Shown here one piece after another: positions 25,484 to 33,992 of a DNA stretch of 62,234 nucleotides (positions are counted from its first letter, which is position 1; each line of letters opens with the position of its first letter). Made by a program: the position numbers and the translations under genes. The notes under the pieces are model-generated. The model was given only the letters and a program-made list of their open reading frames with translations, was not told the DNA's origin and made no database searches. Source of the DNA: Pseudanabaena sp. UWO311 (GTDB lineage Bacteria > Cyanobacteriota > Cyanobacteriia > Pseudanabaenales > Pseudanabaenaceae); NCBI RefSeq assembly GCF_006937785.1, contig NZ_SJEE01000031.1, forward strand, positions 1 to 62,234, in the 5' to 3' direction.

Positions 25484-26278
25484 TTGAAAAAACGTTTAGA
25501 TGTTTTATTGGTTGATTTAGGGCTTGCACCTTCTAGAGAGCAGGCTCAAAAGTTTATTCGGGCTGGGTGGGTGCAGGTCAATCAGCAAGTGATTGACAAG
25601 GTTGGTACTGAGGTCAAAGACGATGCAGCAATTTTGGTGAAGCAACAATCGCCTTTTGTGTCTCGTGGTGGTGAAAAGCTGGCTGGAGCGATCGCAACAT
25701 TTGGTATAAATGTTCGTGATCGCATTTGCTTTGATGGCGGCATCTCGACAGGCGGCTTTACGGACTGTATGCTCAAACAGGGCGCGGCGAAGGTATACGG
25801 CGTTGATGTGGGTTATGGTCAGGTGGATTGGAAAATTCGCAGCGATGAGCGGGTAGTTTTGCGAGAGCGTACTAATTTAAGGCATCTCAAGCCTGAAGAT
25901 TTATATGCTGATGGCGATATCATTCCCGATTTTGCAGTCTTGGATTTGTCGTTTATTTCACTGACGAAGATTTTGCCTGCGTTGTGGGATTTGTTGCGAT
26001 CGCCACGGGAGACATTATTACTAGTCAAGCCGCAGTTTGAAGCAGGTAAAGGGCTAGTTGGTAAAAATGGGATTGTACGCGAACCAAAAATTAGAGCCGA
26101 TGCGATCGCGCAGGTTTTACAATCTGCTCAAAGTCTTGGTTGGCACTTTCAGGGTTTAACGCCTTCGAGCATTCAGGGTCGTACTGGTAATCATGAGTAT
26201 TTACTATGGCTAAGCGATCAACCATCAGAAATAGTTACGCTTAGTTTTGAGGAGATTCTAGAAATTGCAAAAGGCTAA
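25484..26278 (+). CDS. tlyA: TlyA-family rRNA methyltransferase
   Basis: 264 residues from the TTG at 25484, which gives the family start (LKKRLDVLLVDLGLAPSREQAQKFI). A longer in-frame TTG at 25448 is less likely. An S4 RNA-binding domain (1-60) is followed by an FtsJ-like methyltransferase: CFDGGISTGGFTDCML is the SAM loop, then YGVDVGYGQVDWKIR, FAVLDLSFISL and LLVKPQFEAG. Note GIST where most members have GAST. Relatives make 2'-O-methylcytidine in 16S/23S rRNA; some are labelled hemolysin for historical reasons. Confidence 0.88.
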   Translation: MKKRLDVLLVDLGLAPSREQAQKFIRAGWVQVNQQVIDKVGTEVKDDAAILVKQQSPFVSRGGEKLAGAIATFGINVRDRICFDGGISTGGFTDCMLKQGAAKVYGVDVGYGQVDWKIRSDERVVLRERTNLRHLKPEDLYADGDIIPDFAVLDLSFISLTKILPALWDLLRSPRETLLLVKPQFEAGKGLVGKNGIVREPKIRADAIAQVLQSAQSLGWHFQGLTPSSIQGRTGNHEYLLWLSDQPSEIVTLSFEEILEIAKG

Positions 26279-26361
26279 TCAAACTGAATTTTGTAACCCC
26301 AAGCTCGATATGGCGTAGCTATTTTGTGTTTTTATAGCTGTCGCCATTCTTGTTAGGACAT

Positions 26362-26416
26362 AAAACCCAAATAGTGAGAGGCGGCGCGAAGCGCCGCCTC
26401 TCACTATTTGGGTTTT
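26362..26416. terminator. AAACCC palindrome, 26-bp arms, GAA spacer
   Basis: Perfect, same 26-3-26 geometry and same GCGC GAA GCGC centre as 9248-9302, but different arm sequence. It provides the TAG stop of the convergent sigma-factor gene (26404-26406) and its last codons. Confidence 0.85.
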
Positions 26417-27636
26417 GATTTGTTCAGAAGAAACTCGCGGATGGTTGAGTCTTCCGTAAGACCGATCGCTCTGATATAAGCTTGTTGTGATTCTGCTTCT
26501 AAACCTGACTGCTTGAGTAAGTGAGCCTTTAAAGCCCAATAGGGTTGATAGCTTTTTATAGATTCCATAGGAATTGCATCAAGTCTAGTTAAACCATATT
26601 CTAGACCTTGCGCTTCAGCGATCGCGGCGGCATGGCTGACTAAAGCTCCTAATGTCGGCGAAAGCTGAATCAATCCTTCGTATAGTAAAGCTAAGGCTTG
26701 CCAATTTACTGGTTGTGCGATCGCACGTTGGGCATGAAGTGATTGAATCGCCGCTTCCAGTTGAAATCTTCCTAATTGGTTAAAGGTTGCGGCTTGTGTA
26801 AGTTCTCTTTCTGCTTCAGCGATCGCTGTTTGTGACCATAGATTTGTGTCTTGTTGCAGCAGTGGTACATATGCACCATTGGCATTGCGCCTTGCATCGC
26901 GACGAGATTCACAATAGAGCATGAGCGCAAGCAATCCTCTCGCTTCTGGCTCTTGAGGCATTAACTGCACACAAAGACGTGCTAGCCAGATTGCCTCTTC
27001 AGCCAATCCTCGATGACGTGGATCTCTGCCATCTACAGTTTCCCAAGCATTGGTATAGGCGGCATAAATTGCTTCTAATACGGCTGCTAGTCTCGTTGAC
27101 AAATCCTTCTCTTCTGGCAATTCAAAAGCAATACCTGCATCGCGAATTTTTGTTTTTGCTCTCACCAGTCGCTGACTCATAGTCGCAGGAGCAACTAGAA
27201 ACGCTGAGGCAATCTGCGCGGCATTCAATCCAAGAACAGTTTGCAACATTAAGGCGGTGTGAATTGCGGAATCGATCGCAGGGTGAGCACAAATAAACAG
27301 CAATTTCAATCGATCGTCAGGAAAGGTGACAAACTCTAAAGATGGCTCGGTTGAAAATCCTAGTCCGTTATGTTTGAAGGTATTGAGAATGAGAACCTTG
27401 TCGCGAACTTGCGATCGCCGTCCTGCATCAATCAATCGATTTCGCGCTGTTACTAGTAGCCATGCTTCAGGATTTTTAGGAACGCCACTTTCTTCCCAAG
27501 TTTTCAGTGCTGAGAGGAAAGCATCGCCGAGGGCATCTTCGGCGGCGGCAACATCTCTTGTCTTGGCGGCTAAATAGGCGACTAGTCTACCATAGGAGTT
27601 GCGGGCGGCTAATTCGGCGGCTCGACGTGCTTCCAT
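26404..27636 (-). CDS. ECF sigma factor with C-terminal TPR-like extension (ECF42-like)
   Basis: 410 residues. Residues 1-90 are sigma region 2 (YGRLVAYLAAKTRDVAAAEDALGDAFLSAL, then PEAWLLVTARNRLIDAGRR); 100-175 are region 4 (LMLQTVLGLNAAQIASAFLVAPATMSQRLVRAKTKI). The remaining 230 residues are helical and TPR-like. This architecture, with a DGPF (YCII-related) gene in the same operon, defines the ECF42 group, which lacks an anti-sigma factor and is thought to be controlled through its extension. It is the last gene of DGPF-GST-sigma. Its targets are unknown. Confidence 0.88.
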   Translation of the reverse strand: MEARRAAELAARNSYGRLVAYLAAKTRDVAAAEDALGDAFLSALKTWEESGVPKNPEAWLLVTARNRLIDAGRRSQVRDKVLILNTFKHNGLGFSTEPSLEFVTFPDDRLKLLFICAHPAIDSAIHTALMLQTVLGLNAAQIASAFLVAPATMSQRLVRAKTKIRDAGIAFELPEEKDLSTRLAAVLEAIYAAYTNAWETVDGRDPRHRGLAEEAIWLARLCVQLMPQEPEARGLLALMLYCESRRDARRNANGAYVPLLQQDTNLWSQTAIAEAERELTQAATFNQLGRFQLEAAIQSLHAQRAIAQPVNWQALALLYEGLIQLSPTLGALVSHAAAIAEAQGLEYGLTRLDAIPMESIKSYQPYWALKAHLLKQSGLEAESQQAYIRAIGLTEDSTIREFLLNKSKPK

Positions 27637-27642
27637 TTGTGA

Positions 27643-28260
27643 TTAACCTCGCGGTGCGGTTTGTTGCCAAGCAGGTAACTGCTCGATTCTTGCATACCAT
27701 GCTTGAATATGCGGATAGTCTGCTAATGGAAATTGAGCAGTTACGGCATAGGTCAAGTCACTTGCCACGGAGAAATCAGCTAAGGTCAAGGTGTCATTGA
27801 CTAGGTATTCTCGATCTGCGAGATGTTTATTCAAGGCGATCGCTTCTTTATGAAAGCGATCGGTTGCTTGCTGTATTACTTGCTGGTCTGGCTCACCTAG
27901 TTGTAACAGAGCCTTCACAAAGTTCTCGAACTGTAAGGGCTGACAGGCTGGAGACCAATGGGCAAGTTGCCAACTCTGCCAGCGCATAATATCTGCTCGA
28001 ATCTGAGGATTTTCTGGCCAGAGAGAATTAGGGACTTGACTAGCCAAGTACTGCATGATTGCAGTTGATTCCCAAAGGATAAAGTCGCCATCTCGGAGAA
28101 CGGGTGTGCGTCCTGTGTGATTTAGCTGGATGAATTCGGGGTTGTGTTGTTCTCGTTTCTCTAAGTCCACTAGCTTTAGGTCAATGGGAATCTGAAGATG
28201 AATAGCTACGGCATGTACTTTGCAGGTGTTGGGAGAGGGCGGGAAGTAATAGAGTTTCAT
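27643..28260 (-). CDS. glutathione S-transferase family protein
   Basis: 205 residues. The N-terminal thioredoxin-fold domain (1-80) has MKLYYFPPSPNTCKVHAVAI and the glutathione-binding NHTGRTPVLRDGDFILWESTAIMQYL. The C-terminal helical domain has TLADFSVASDLTY, the N-capping box region. Substrate unknown; roles in detoxification or peroxide defence are typical. It ends six bases before the sigma-factor start, so the two are co-transcribed. Confidence 0.88.
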   Translation of the reverse strand: MKLYYFPPSPNTCKVHAVAIHLQIPIDLKLVDLEKREQHNPEFIQLNHTGRTPVLRDGDFILWESTAIMQYLASQVPNSLWPENPQIRADIMRWQSWQLAHWSPACQPLQFENFVKALLQLGEPDQQVIQQATDRFHKEAIALNKHLADREYLVNDTLTLADFSVASDLTYAVTAQFPLADYPHIQAWYARIEQLPAWQQTAPRG

Positions 28261-28376
28261 AGTATTTTTCTCCTATAGCGATTTTAATTTTGCCGTAGGC
28301 AAAATTAAAATTCAAAAACTTTACTGGGACTGAGTTTCGATTTTGAAGTGAGTACAGGCTCACTCAAACATCTCTG

Positions 28377-28709
28377 CTACGTGGGTAACAGTGGACGGAC
28401 TTCGACGGCGCAATTACTGGCGGCTGGGCATCGGGCTGCCCAATCCATTGCGGCATCTAAATCAGGAACATCAATAATAAAAAATCCGCCCAGTTGCTCT
28501 TTTGTGTCGGCATAGGGGCCATCTTGGACGTTACGTTGTCCGTTTTGGAGACGAATGGTTGTGGCTGTTTGTCCGGGATGAAGTGCTGCACCGCCTGCGG
28601 CAACGCCTGCTTCGGCTAGTGCTTGGGAGTAGGCGTTATAGGCTGGCATGTGTTTTGCGCGATCGCGGGAATCTTGCTCAGTTTCATAGACCAGAATTGC
28701 GTATTTCAT
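28377..28709 (-). CDS. DGPF/YCII-related domain protein
   Basis: 110 residues. MKYAILVYETEQ at the start and VQDGPYADTKEQLGGFFIIDVPDLDAAMDWAARCP are the diagnostic DGPFAETKE-LGGF pattern of the DGPF family (Pfam YCII-related), which is systematically linked with ECF42 sigma factors. It is a dimeric ferredoxin-like fold; the biochemical role is not established. First gene of the operon, 116 bases upstream of the GST gene. Confidence 0.88.
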   Translation of the reverse strand: MKYAILVYETEQDSRDRAKHMPAYNAYSQALAEAGVAAGGAALHPGQTATTIRLQNGQRNVQDGPYADTKEQLGGFFIIDVPDLDAAMDWAARCPAASNCAVEVRPLLPT

Positions 28710-29107
28710 GGGTGTTTACTGGTTTTGGGTTTGATTAAAGCACAGATTTTTTATGCTTTATATCTCTATGACGAACGAGACTTTGCGATTTCGACAAGAG
28801 TTAAAAATTCAGTCGCGATCATTGGGCGATGCTTCGCATCGCCCAATGATCGCGACTGAATTTTGGTTTTACCGAGAGAGAGGTGAGGCGATCTCGTTTG
28901 TATTGGGTTGCGGTATGCTTACTCTAGAAGCCTGAGATGACAATTACATTATCAAAGCTGCATATACAGATCTGGCTTCAGTAGCTATGAAACTATGAGT
29001 TACAGTGCTTTGCTCTCAAACCCAAACCAATAATTTTTTGGGAATGTTGCTTAAATTGCCGTAAACCCACATAAGGGTTATACGTTATTTTGCGAGTAGA
29101 ATCTTTT
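28710..29107. other. intergenic, divergent promoters and one palindrome
   Basis: No convincing gene in this 398-base gap between the divergent DGPF and NADAR genes. Short frames on the plus strand run through the palindrome at 28804-28864 and have no recognisable composition. Confidence 0.6.
28804..28864. repeat. palindrome, 29-bp arms, TTC spacer
   Basis: Perfect arms beginning AAAATTCAGTCGCGATCATT; centre GATGC TTC GCATC. It lies in a divergent promoter region, not at a gene end, so termination is not the obvious role. Confidence 0.85.
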
Positions 29108-29560
29108 ATGACTATCTATTTCTATACGACAAACCAAGCATATTCAGAGTTTTCCAACTTCGCTCCCTATGGTATTGAGTTAGATGGTTATTGGTGGAGA
29201 ACTACAGAACATTATTTTCAAGCTCAAAAGTTTTTAGACAAAGCCTATCAAGATAAAATCCGCCAAGCTCCAGATCCTAAGACAGCCGCGAATCTGGGAA
29301 GAAGTAGGGCGATCGCAATTAGAGAAGATTGGGAAGAAATAAAAGACGATGTGATGCGTAAAGCTGTTCTCAAGAAATTTCAAACACATCCTAAACTTCG
29401 AGAGTTGTTGATTTCCACAGGTAGTGAGGAGATTGTGGAAAATGCTCCAGGTGATTACTACTGGGGCTGTGGAGTCGATGGCTCTGGGAAAAATATGTTA
29501 GGCAAAATTCTTCAAGAAGTTCGTTTTCAAATCCAAGATGCAAATACTAAACGCGATTAA
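29108..29560 (+). CDS. NADAR-domain protein (YbiA-like)
   Basis: 150 residues from the ATG at 29108. Motifs EFSNFAPYGIELDG, WRTTEHYFQAQKF, GRSRAIAIREDW and VENAPGDYYWGCGVDGSGKNMLG match the NADAR/YbiA (DUF1768) family. Members hydrolyse riboflavin-pathway intermediates or ADP-ribose linkages, and some belong to NAD- or ADP-ribosylation-based conflict systems. No ADP-ribosyltransferase gene is adjacent, so a housekeeping clean-up function is equally possible. Confidence 0.85.
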   Translation: MTIYFYTTNQAYSEFSNFAPYGIELDGYWWRTTEHYFQAQKFLDKAYQDKIRQAPDPKTAANLGRSRAIAIREDWEEIKDDVMRKAVLKKFQTHPKLRELLISTGSEEIVENAPGDYYWGCGVDGSGKNMLGKILQEVRFQIQDANTKRD

Positions 29561-29580
29561 GATACTAAGATCAAAAAGTT

Positions 29581-29730
29581 TAGGACTTACGCATCTGCCC
29601 TGCAATAAATTGCGGGCTTAAAGCTTAAACCTGTTGAAACAGGTTGGTTTGAGGCTTTCTTTAGTCAGTTTTAACTGACTTGAGCTTTGAGCCAAGAACT
29701 TTAGTTCTTGGTTGATTTGCGTAAGCCCTA
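29581..29730. mobile_element. 150-bp miniature element with TAGGRCTTACGCA ends
   Basis: Terminal inverted repeats TAGGACTTACGCA / TGCGTAAGCCCTA (one mismatch) enclose four small hairpins in inverted doublet order: palindrome, GGCTTAAAGCTTAAA, palindrome, then the reverse arrangement. The element is flanked by AAGTT on both sides (29576-29580 and 29731-29735), consistent with a target-site duplication. There is no coding capacity, so it would be non-autonomous. Confidence 0.75.
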
Positions 29731-29805
29731 AAGTTGATTTATTGAAATCAAAAAGTTATGATGGCTGAAGAATAAAGGATTTAGTGTGTTCATATTACGA
29801 AGATA

Positions 29806-30306
29806 ATGACAATTGAAATAATTAAGGCAGATCTTAGTAAGCAGGATCATGCACAAGCGTTAATTCAATTGATGAGTGAATATACCCTTGATGCAATGGG
29901 AGGTAGTCAAGATTTGTCGAAATTTGCGAAAAACAATCTAGTTGCCGAATTATCTAATCGGAGTTCTGCGCATGTCATTATCGCATTCGTCGATCATATT
30001 CCAGCAGGGTTAGCGATCTGTTTTGAAGGGTTTTCTACTTTTGCTTGTAAGCCTCTACTCAATATTCATGATCTGATTGTTTCTTCCCATTACCGAGGTC
30101 AAGGTTTGTCGAAATTAATACTCCAGATGGTTGAGGCGATCGCCTTTGATTTAGGATGCTGTAAAATAACGCTAGAAGTCTTAGATGGCAATCATGTGGC
30201 TAAAGCTGCATATAAATCTTTTGGTTTTAGTGGTTATGAACTAAACCCAGAAATGGGTCATGCGTTATTTTGGGAGAAGAAGTTATCGATCGCAACATGT
30301 CCTTAA
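29806..30306 (+). CDS. GNAT-family N-acetyltransferase
   Basis: 166 residues. The acetyl-CoA-binding core is HDLIVSSHYRGQGLSKLILQMVEAIA (motif A), followed by CKITLEVLDGNHVAKAAYKSFGF (motif B). The substrate is unknown. The C-terminus overlaps the start of recJ by 10 bases, so the two are translated from one message. Confidence 0.85.
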   Translation: MTIEIIKADLSKQDHAQALIQLMSEYTLDAMGGSQDLSKFAKNNLVAELSNRSSAHVIIAFVDHIPAGLAICFEGFSTFACKPLLNIHDLIVSSHYRGQGLSKLILQMVEAIAFDLGCCKITLEVLDGNHVAKAAYKSFGFSGYELNPEMGHALFWEKKLSIATCP

Positions 30307-32603
30307 CTAATTGGCACATTGCAGAAACAGTTGAAATACCGACTTGGTTAAGCGAAAAAGTTGGTAAATTTGCGGCGCAGTTACTTTGTCAGAGAGGAAT
30401 CATTGCTCCTGAGCAAGTAGAATCATTTTTAGATATTACTGCTTATCAGCCTACTAGTGCCTTTGCTTTTGGCGCAGAAATGGAACAGGCGATCGCCCGA
30501 ATCCAGAAAGCCTATGAACAGGGAGAAGCCATCGCAATTTGGGGGGATTTTGATGCGGATGGGATTACCGCGACTTCAGTTTTATGGGAAGGATTAGGAC
30601 AATTCTTTGCTCAAGGCGATCGCTTAGTCTTTTATATACCCGATCGCCTCAAAGAGTCGCATGGGATCTCGATTAGAGGCTTAGATGAGCTGCGATCGCA
30701 ATGTCAGTCAGCAGGAAAATCACTAAGCTTAATCATTACTTGTGATACGGGTAGCACTTGTTTGGATGCGTTAACCTATGCTCAGGATTTAGGAATTGAT
30801 GTGATTGTCACCGATCACCATACTTTGCCAGATCAGCGTCCACCAGTAGCCGCAATTATCAATCCGCGTTACTTGCCAAATCAGCATCCATTATTTAATT
30901 TGTCAGGAGTAGCAGTTGCTTACAAATTAATGGAAGCATTGTATGAAACCTTACCAGAAATCCCCCAGAAGCCCTTAGAGGACTTGTTGGATTTGGTTGC
31001 GATCGGCTTGGTTGCTGACCTAGTCAAACTTACGGGAGATTGTCGATATCTCGCTCAAAAGGGAATAGAGGTATTGCGGCAAAAGCAACGCCTCGGTGTC
31101 CGAATGCTCTTGGAGCAATGTAAAAGAGTCGGCGATCGCCCGATAGATATTAGCTTTGGGATTGCTCCGCGTATTAATGCCGTGAGTAGAATTTGGGGCG
31201 ATGTACGGAAATGCGTAGAATTGTTGACTACTCGCGACGAGAGGGTTTGCAAAGCGCTAATTGAACAGACTGAACTGGCTAACACACAGCGTAAAGCTTT
31301 ACAAAAAAAGGTTTTTAAACAGGTTCAAGCTAAAATTGAACAACTCGATCTTTCTACGACAGGGCTGATTGTGCTGGCCGATCCGCAATGGTCGGTGGGT
31401 GTTTTGGGCTTAGTGGCAGGACAAGTGGTTGCTGAGTATGGTCGTCCGACGATTCTCTGTACCGTTGAAGATGGAATTGCTAAAGGCAGTGCGCGATCGC
31501 TAGAGGGTATAAATCTTTACGATCTCCTCAAAGGACAAGAACATCTATTGCTCAGCTTCGGCGGACATCCGCTTGCAGGTGGTTTGAGCTTTGCACTTGA
31601 GAATTTGCAGTTACTTACTGAGTCTATCGATCAGAAATTTTGGAGTCAATATGGTCAATTGCAAAGTAAGGCGATCAACATTGATTTAGAAGTAAATATT
31701 GCCGATCTTAGCAAAGAATTATTTAATGAATTTAAACAACTAGAACCTTTTGGTATGGGTAATCCCTACCCCAAGTTGTTAGTTCGTGATTGTCAATTTT
31801 CAGAGATATCCAATGCGAATATTCGCACTCAAAAAGGACAGAAAGTTGAATATATTAAGACGGAATTTACTCTAAGCGATCGCAATGGCAATCAAATTTA
31901 TGGCGATTGGTGGGGGCATTATAGTTATGAGTTGCCTGATACAAGTTGTGATGTGGTGATTGAACTAGTTGATAATGCTTTTCGCCGACGTTATGATGTG
32001 CGATTGCTTGATTTTCACGCTCAGAGTGCGCCTCTGAGCGCTGAGTTGCCATCCCTCGCAACATCAATCAAAAATTCTGATCTAAATCTCAAGATTATTG
32101 ATTGGCGCGGGCGTGATCTGGTTGAGCTTAATGACCATTCGTCAGCAACTATCTGCGATCGCTGTCCCCAAAGTTGGCAAGATGTCAACACCATTATTGA
32201 ACGCGCCCATCAAGCTAATCAGGCTCTCGCTTTGGTATATCCTCGACCTGAACAGATAAATGGAGCGATCGCTTGGCAAACCTTAGTGGGAGTTGCCAAA
32301 TATCTGAGTCGGACAGGTAAGGAAATTAGGCGATCGCAACTAATCGCAAAATTAGGAATTGATGATCAAGATGTGTTGCAGATTGGATTTGAGGAGCTTC
32401 AACAATATGGTTATGCTGTGAATGCGATCGCTGTTCCATCAGATGATAGAGATTTGATTATTCGTATAAACTCTATTGCATCTATATATGATGGATTTAC
32501 AACAGCCAATCCATTTATCCAAGCCGCGAATGAGTTAGCATTTCAGCAACAATTTTTTGATCGTCAGTTGTTGAAGAACGCCCTGCACTCAAGTGCGGGC
32601 TAA
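30297..32603 (+). CDS. recJ: single-stranded-DNA-specific 5'-3' exonuclease RecJ
   Basis: 768 residues from the ATG at 30297 (MSLTNWHIAE). The DHH domain has IWGDFDADGITATSVL, TCDTGS and VIVTDHHTLP, which bind Mn2+, followed by NPRYLPNQHPLFNLSGVAVAYKL. The DHHA1 region has SFGGHPLAGGLSFAL. The C-terminal 200 residues exceed E. coli RecJ, as in other cyanobacterial members. It acts in recombination and mismatch/base excision repair. The stop codon and last residues (ALHSSAG) come from a repeat element at 32580. Confidence 0.93.
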   Translation: MSLTNWHIAETVEIPTWLSEKVGKFAAQLLCQRGIIAPEQVESFLDITAYQPTSAFAFGAEMEQAIARIQKAYEQGEAIAIWGDFDADGITATSVLWEGLGQFFAQGDRLVFYIPDRLKESHGISIRGLDELRSQCQSAGKSLSLIITCDTGSTCLDALTYAQDLGIDVIVTDHHTLPDQRPPVAAIINPRYLPNQHPLFNLSGVAVAYKLMEALYETLPEIPQKPLEDLLDLVAIGLVADLVKLTGDCRYLAQKGIEVLRQKQRLGVRMLLEQCKRVGDRPIDISFGIAPRINAVSRIWGDVRKCVELLTTRDERVCKALIEQTELANTQRKALQKKVFKQVQAKIEQLDLSTTGLIVLADPQWSVGVLGLVAGQVVAEYGRPTILCTVEDGIAKGSARSLEGINLYDLLKGQEHLLLSFGGHPLAGGLSFALENLQLLTESIDQKFWSQYGQLQSKAINIDLEVNIADLSKELFNEFKQLEPFGMGNPYPKLLVRDCQFSEISNANIRTQKGQKVEYIKTEFTLSDRNGNQIYGDWWGHYSYELPDTSCDVVIELVDNAFRRRYDVRLLDFHAQSAPLSAELPSLATSIKNSDLNLKIIDWRGRDLVELNDHSSATICDRCPQSWQDVNTIIERAHQANQALALVYPRPEQINGAIAWQTLVGVAKYLSRTGKEIRRSQLIAKLGIDDQDVLQIGFEELQQYGYAVNAIAVPSDDRDLIIRINSIASIYDGFTTANPFIQAANELAFQQQFFDRQLLKNALHSSAG

Positions 32604-32773
32604 AAGCAAAAGTCCTCTGAAGAGGACTAAAAAATGTACTAACAAGATAGATGAATTCGCTAGATGCAAATAACTGAGCAAAGCAGTTCTATTGCCGCAA
32701 CGGCAAAAGAAACCCGCCATATTCAGTCCTCTGAAGAGGACTTTAGCTCTTAGCCTGCACTTGAGTGCAAGGC
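32580..32773. mobile_element. 194-bp inverted doublet of palindrome-GGCTAAAAGC-palindrome modules
   Basis: Left module 32580-32632 and right module 32722-32773 are inverted copies of each other with a few differences: a GCACTCAAGTGC palindrome, linker GGCTAAAAGC (right copy GGCTAAGAGC), and GTCCTCTGAAGAGGAC. About 90 bases separate them. The same design, with other stem sequences, is found at 29581-29730. The left end overlaps the recJ 3' end. Confidence 0.78.
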
Positions 32774-32794
32774 ATCCGTCCAAGGCTTCCACGG

Positions 32795-33907
32795 TTACAC
32801 CAAACGTTGATATCGCATTCCAGGATATGGCGCGATCGCACCGACAAGCTCCAAATATGTCAAAGCCCCCAACACCTCACCCGAAGGAATTTTGGTTTGT
32901 TCCACAATCCAATCTAAACCAACGGGATCGCCAAACCCGATTGCTTGGAGAATATTTTGTTGCAAGACTGGCAATTCCGAAATAGCGATCGCAGGTGCAG
33001 GTTTATCTAAATTCGGCAACATTCCCAAAGATTCTAACAGCTCATCCACACCTAAAATTGCCTGTGCACCTTTACCCAAAAGATTCAGGCAGCCCTTTGC
33101 TTCACTCACTTCGAGGGAATTTGGCAAGGCATAGACATCGCGCCCATATTCATTCGCCTGATAGGCGGTGATTAAGGCTCCCGATCGCTCTGGTGCTTCC
33201 ATTACTAATGTCACGCGGCTAAGTCCTGCAATAATTCGATTACGGGCTGGGAAATGAGTTTTGTCGGGTGGAGTTCCTTGGGGATATTCACTTACCACTA
33301 AGCCTGAAGACACAATCTGCTCGTACAGTGACTTGTGTTTATAAGGATAAATGCGATCGACTCCTGTCCCCACTACGGCAACAGTTTGACCACCAACTTC
33401 TAAGCAAGCTTTGTGTGCTTCACCGTCGATACCTTCTGCCATACCAGAGATAATCGTAAATCCACGACTCGCTAACGCCGAGACTAATTTCTTTGTCCAG
33501 CGTCTTCCATATGGTGTGGCGTTGCGCGTCCCCACGATCGCAACGGTGTTCCGCTCATTCCAATTAGTCAGATGTCCTCGATAATACAAAATTGGTGGTG
33601 GATCAGGAATCTCCCAAAGTAGCTGCGGATATTCGCGATCGCTTGGAGTCCAGAAGTTAAGATTGTTATGTTCATGTACTGCCAATAGAGCCACAGGTTC
33701 TACTTCGCGCTGCGCTTGACGAATTGCTTCGAGGGTCTGACCACCAATACCTTCGACGGCTTGTAAATCACTCGATATCGCATTCCAAGCCTCAGACATG
33801 GAGCCGCCAAAGGCTTGATAAAGTCGCTTCATCAATACTGGCCCAATACCACGTATTTGTGACCATGCTAACCAATAGGCTCTTTCCGTATTTGGGCTAA
33901 GGCTCAT
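32795..33907 (-). CDS. dprA: DNA processing protein A
   Basis: 370 residues. An N-terminal HhH/SAM-like region (RIGPV-like IRGIGPVLMKRLY) is followed by the Rossmann-like DprA core (about 100-300) with AIVGTRNATPYG, ISGMAEGIDGEAHKA, AVVGTGVDRIYPYKH and FPARNRIIAGLS, and a C-terminal winged-helix-like part. DprA loads RecA on incoming single-stranded DNA in natural transformation. It is monocistronic and lies convergent to recJ with the repeat element between. Confidence 0.93.
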   Translation of the reverse strand: MSLSPNTERAYWLAWSQIRGIGPVLMKRLYQAFGGSMSEAWNAISSDLQAVEGIGGQTLEAIRQAQREVEPVALLAVHEHNNLNFWTPSDREYPQLLWEIPDPPPILYYRGHLTNWNERNTVAIVGTRNATPYGRRWTKKLVSALASRGFTIISGMAEGIDGEAHKACLEVGGQTVAVVGTGVDRIYPYKHKSLYEQIVSSGLVVSEYPQGTPPDKTHFPARNRIIAGLSRVTLVMEAPERSGALITAYQANEYGRDVYALPNSLEVSEAKGCLNLLGKGAQAILGVDELLESLGMLPNLDKPAPAIAISELPVLQQNILQAIGFGDPVGLDWIVEQTKIPSGEVLGALTYLELVGAIAPYPGMRYQRLV

Positions 33908-33941
33908 GAATTCTGTTGTGTTAAGTACTCAAAATAAATTT

Positions 33942-33992
33942 CTCAAACTTATAGGATTGTGCCTCACAGGGGCACAATCCTATAAGTTTGAG
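33942..33992. terminator. palindrome, 22-bp arms, 7-nt spacer
   Basis: Perfect; begins CTCAAACTTATAGGATTGTG, spacer TCACAGG. It contains the TAG stop (33980-33982) and last codons of the adenylate-kinase-like gene. Confidence 0.8.
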
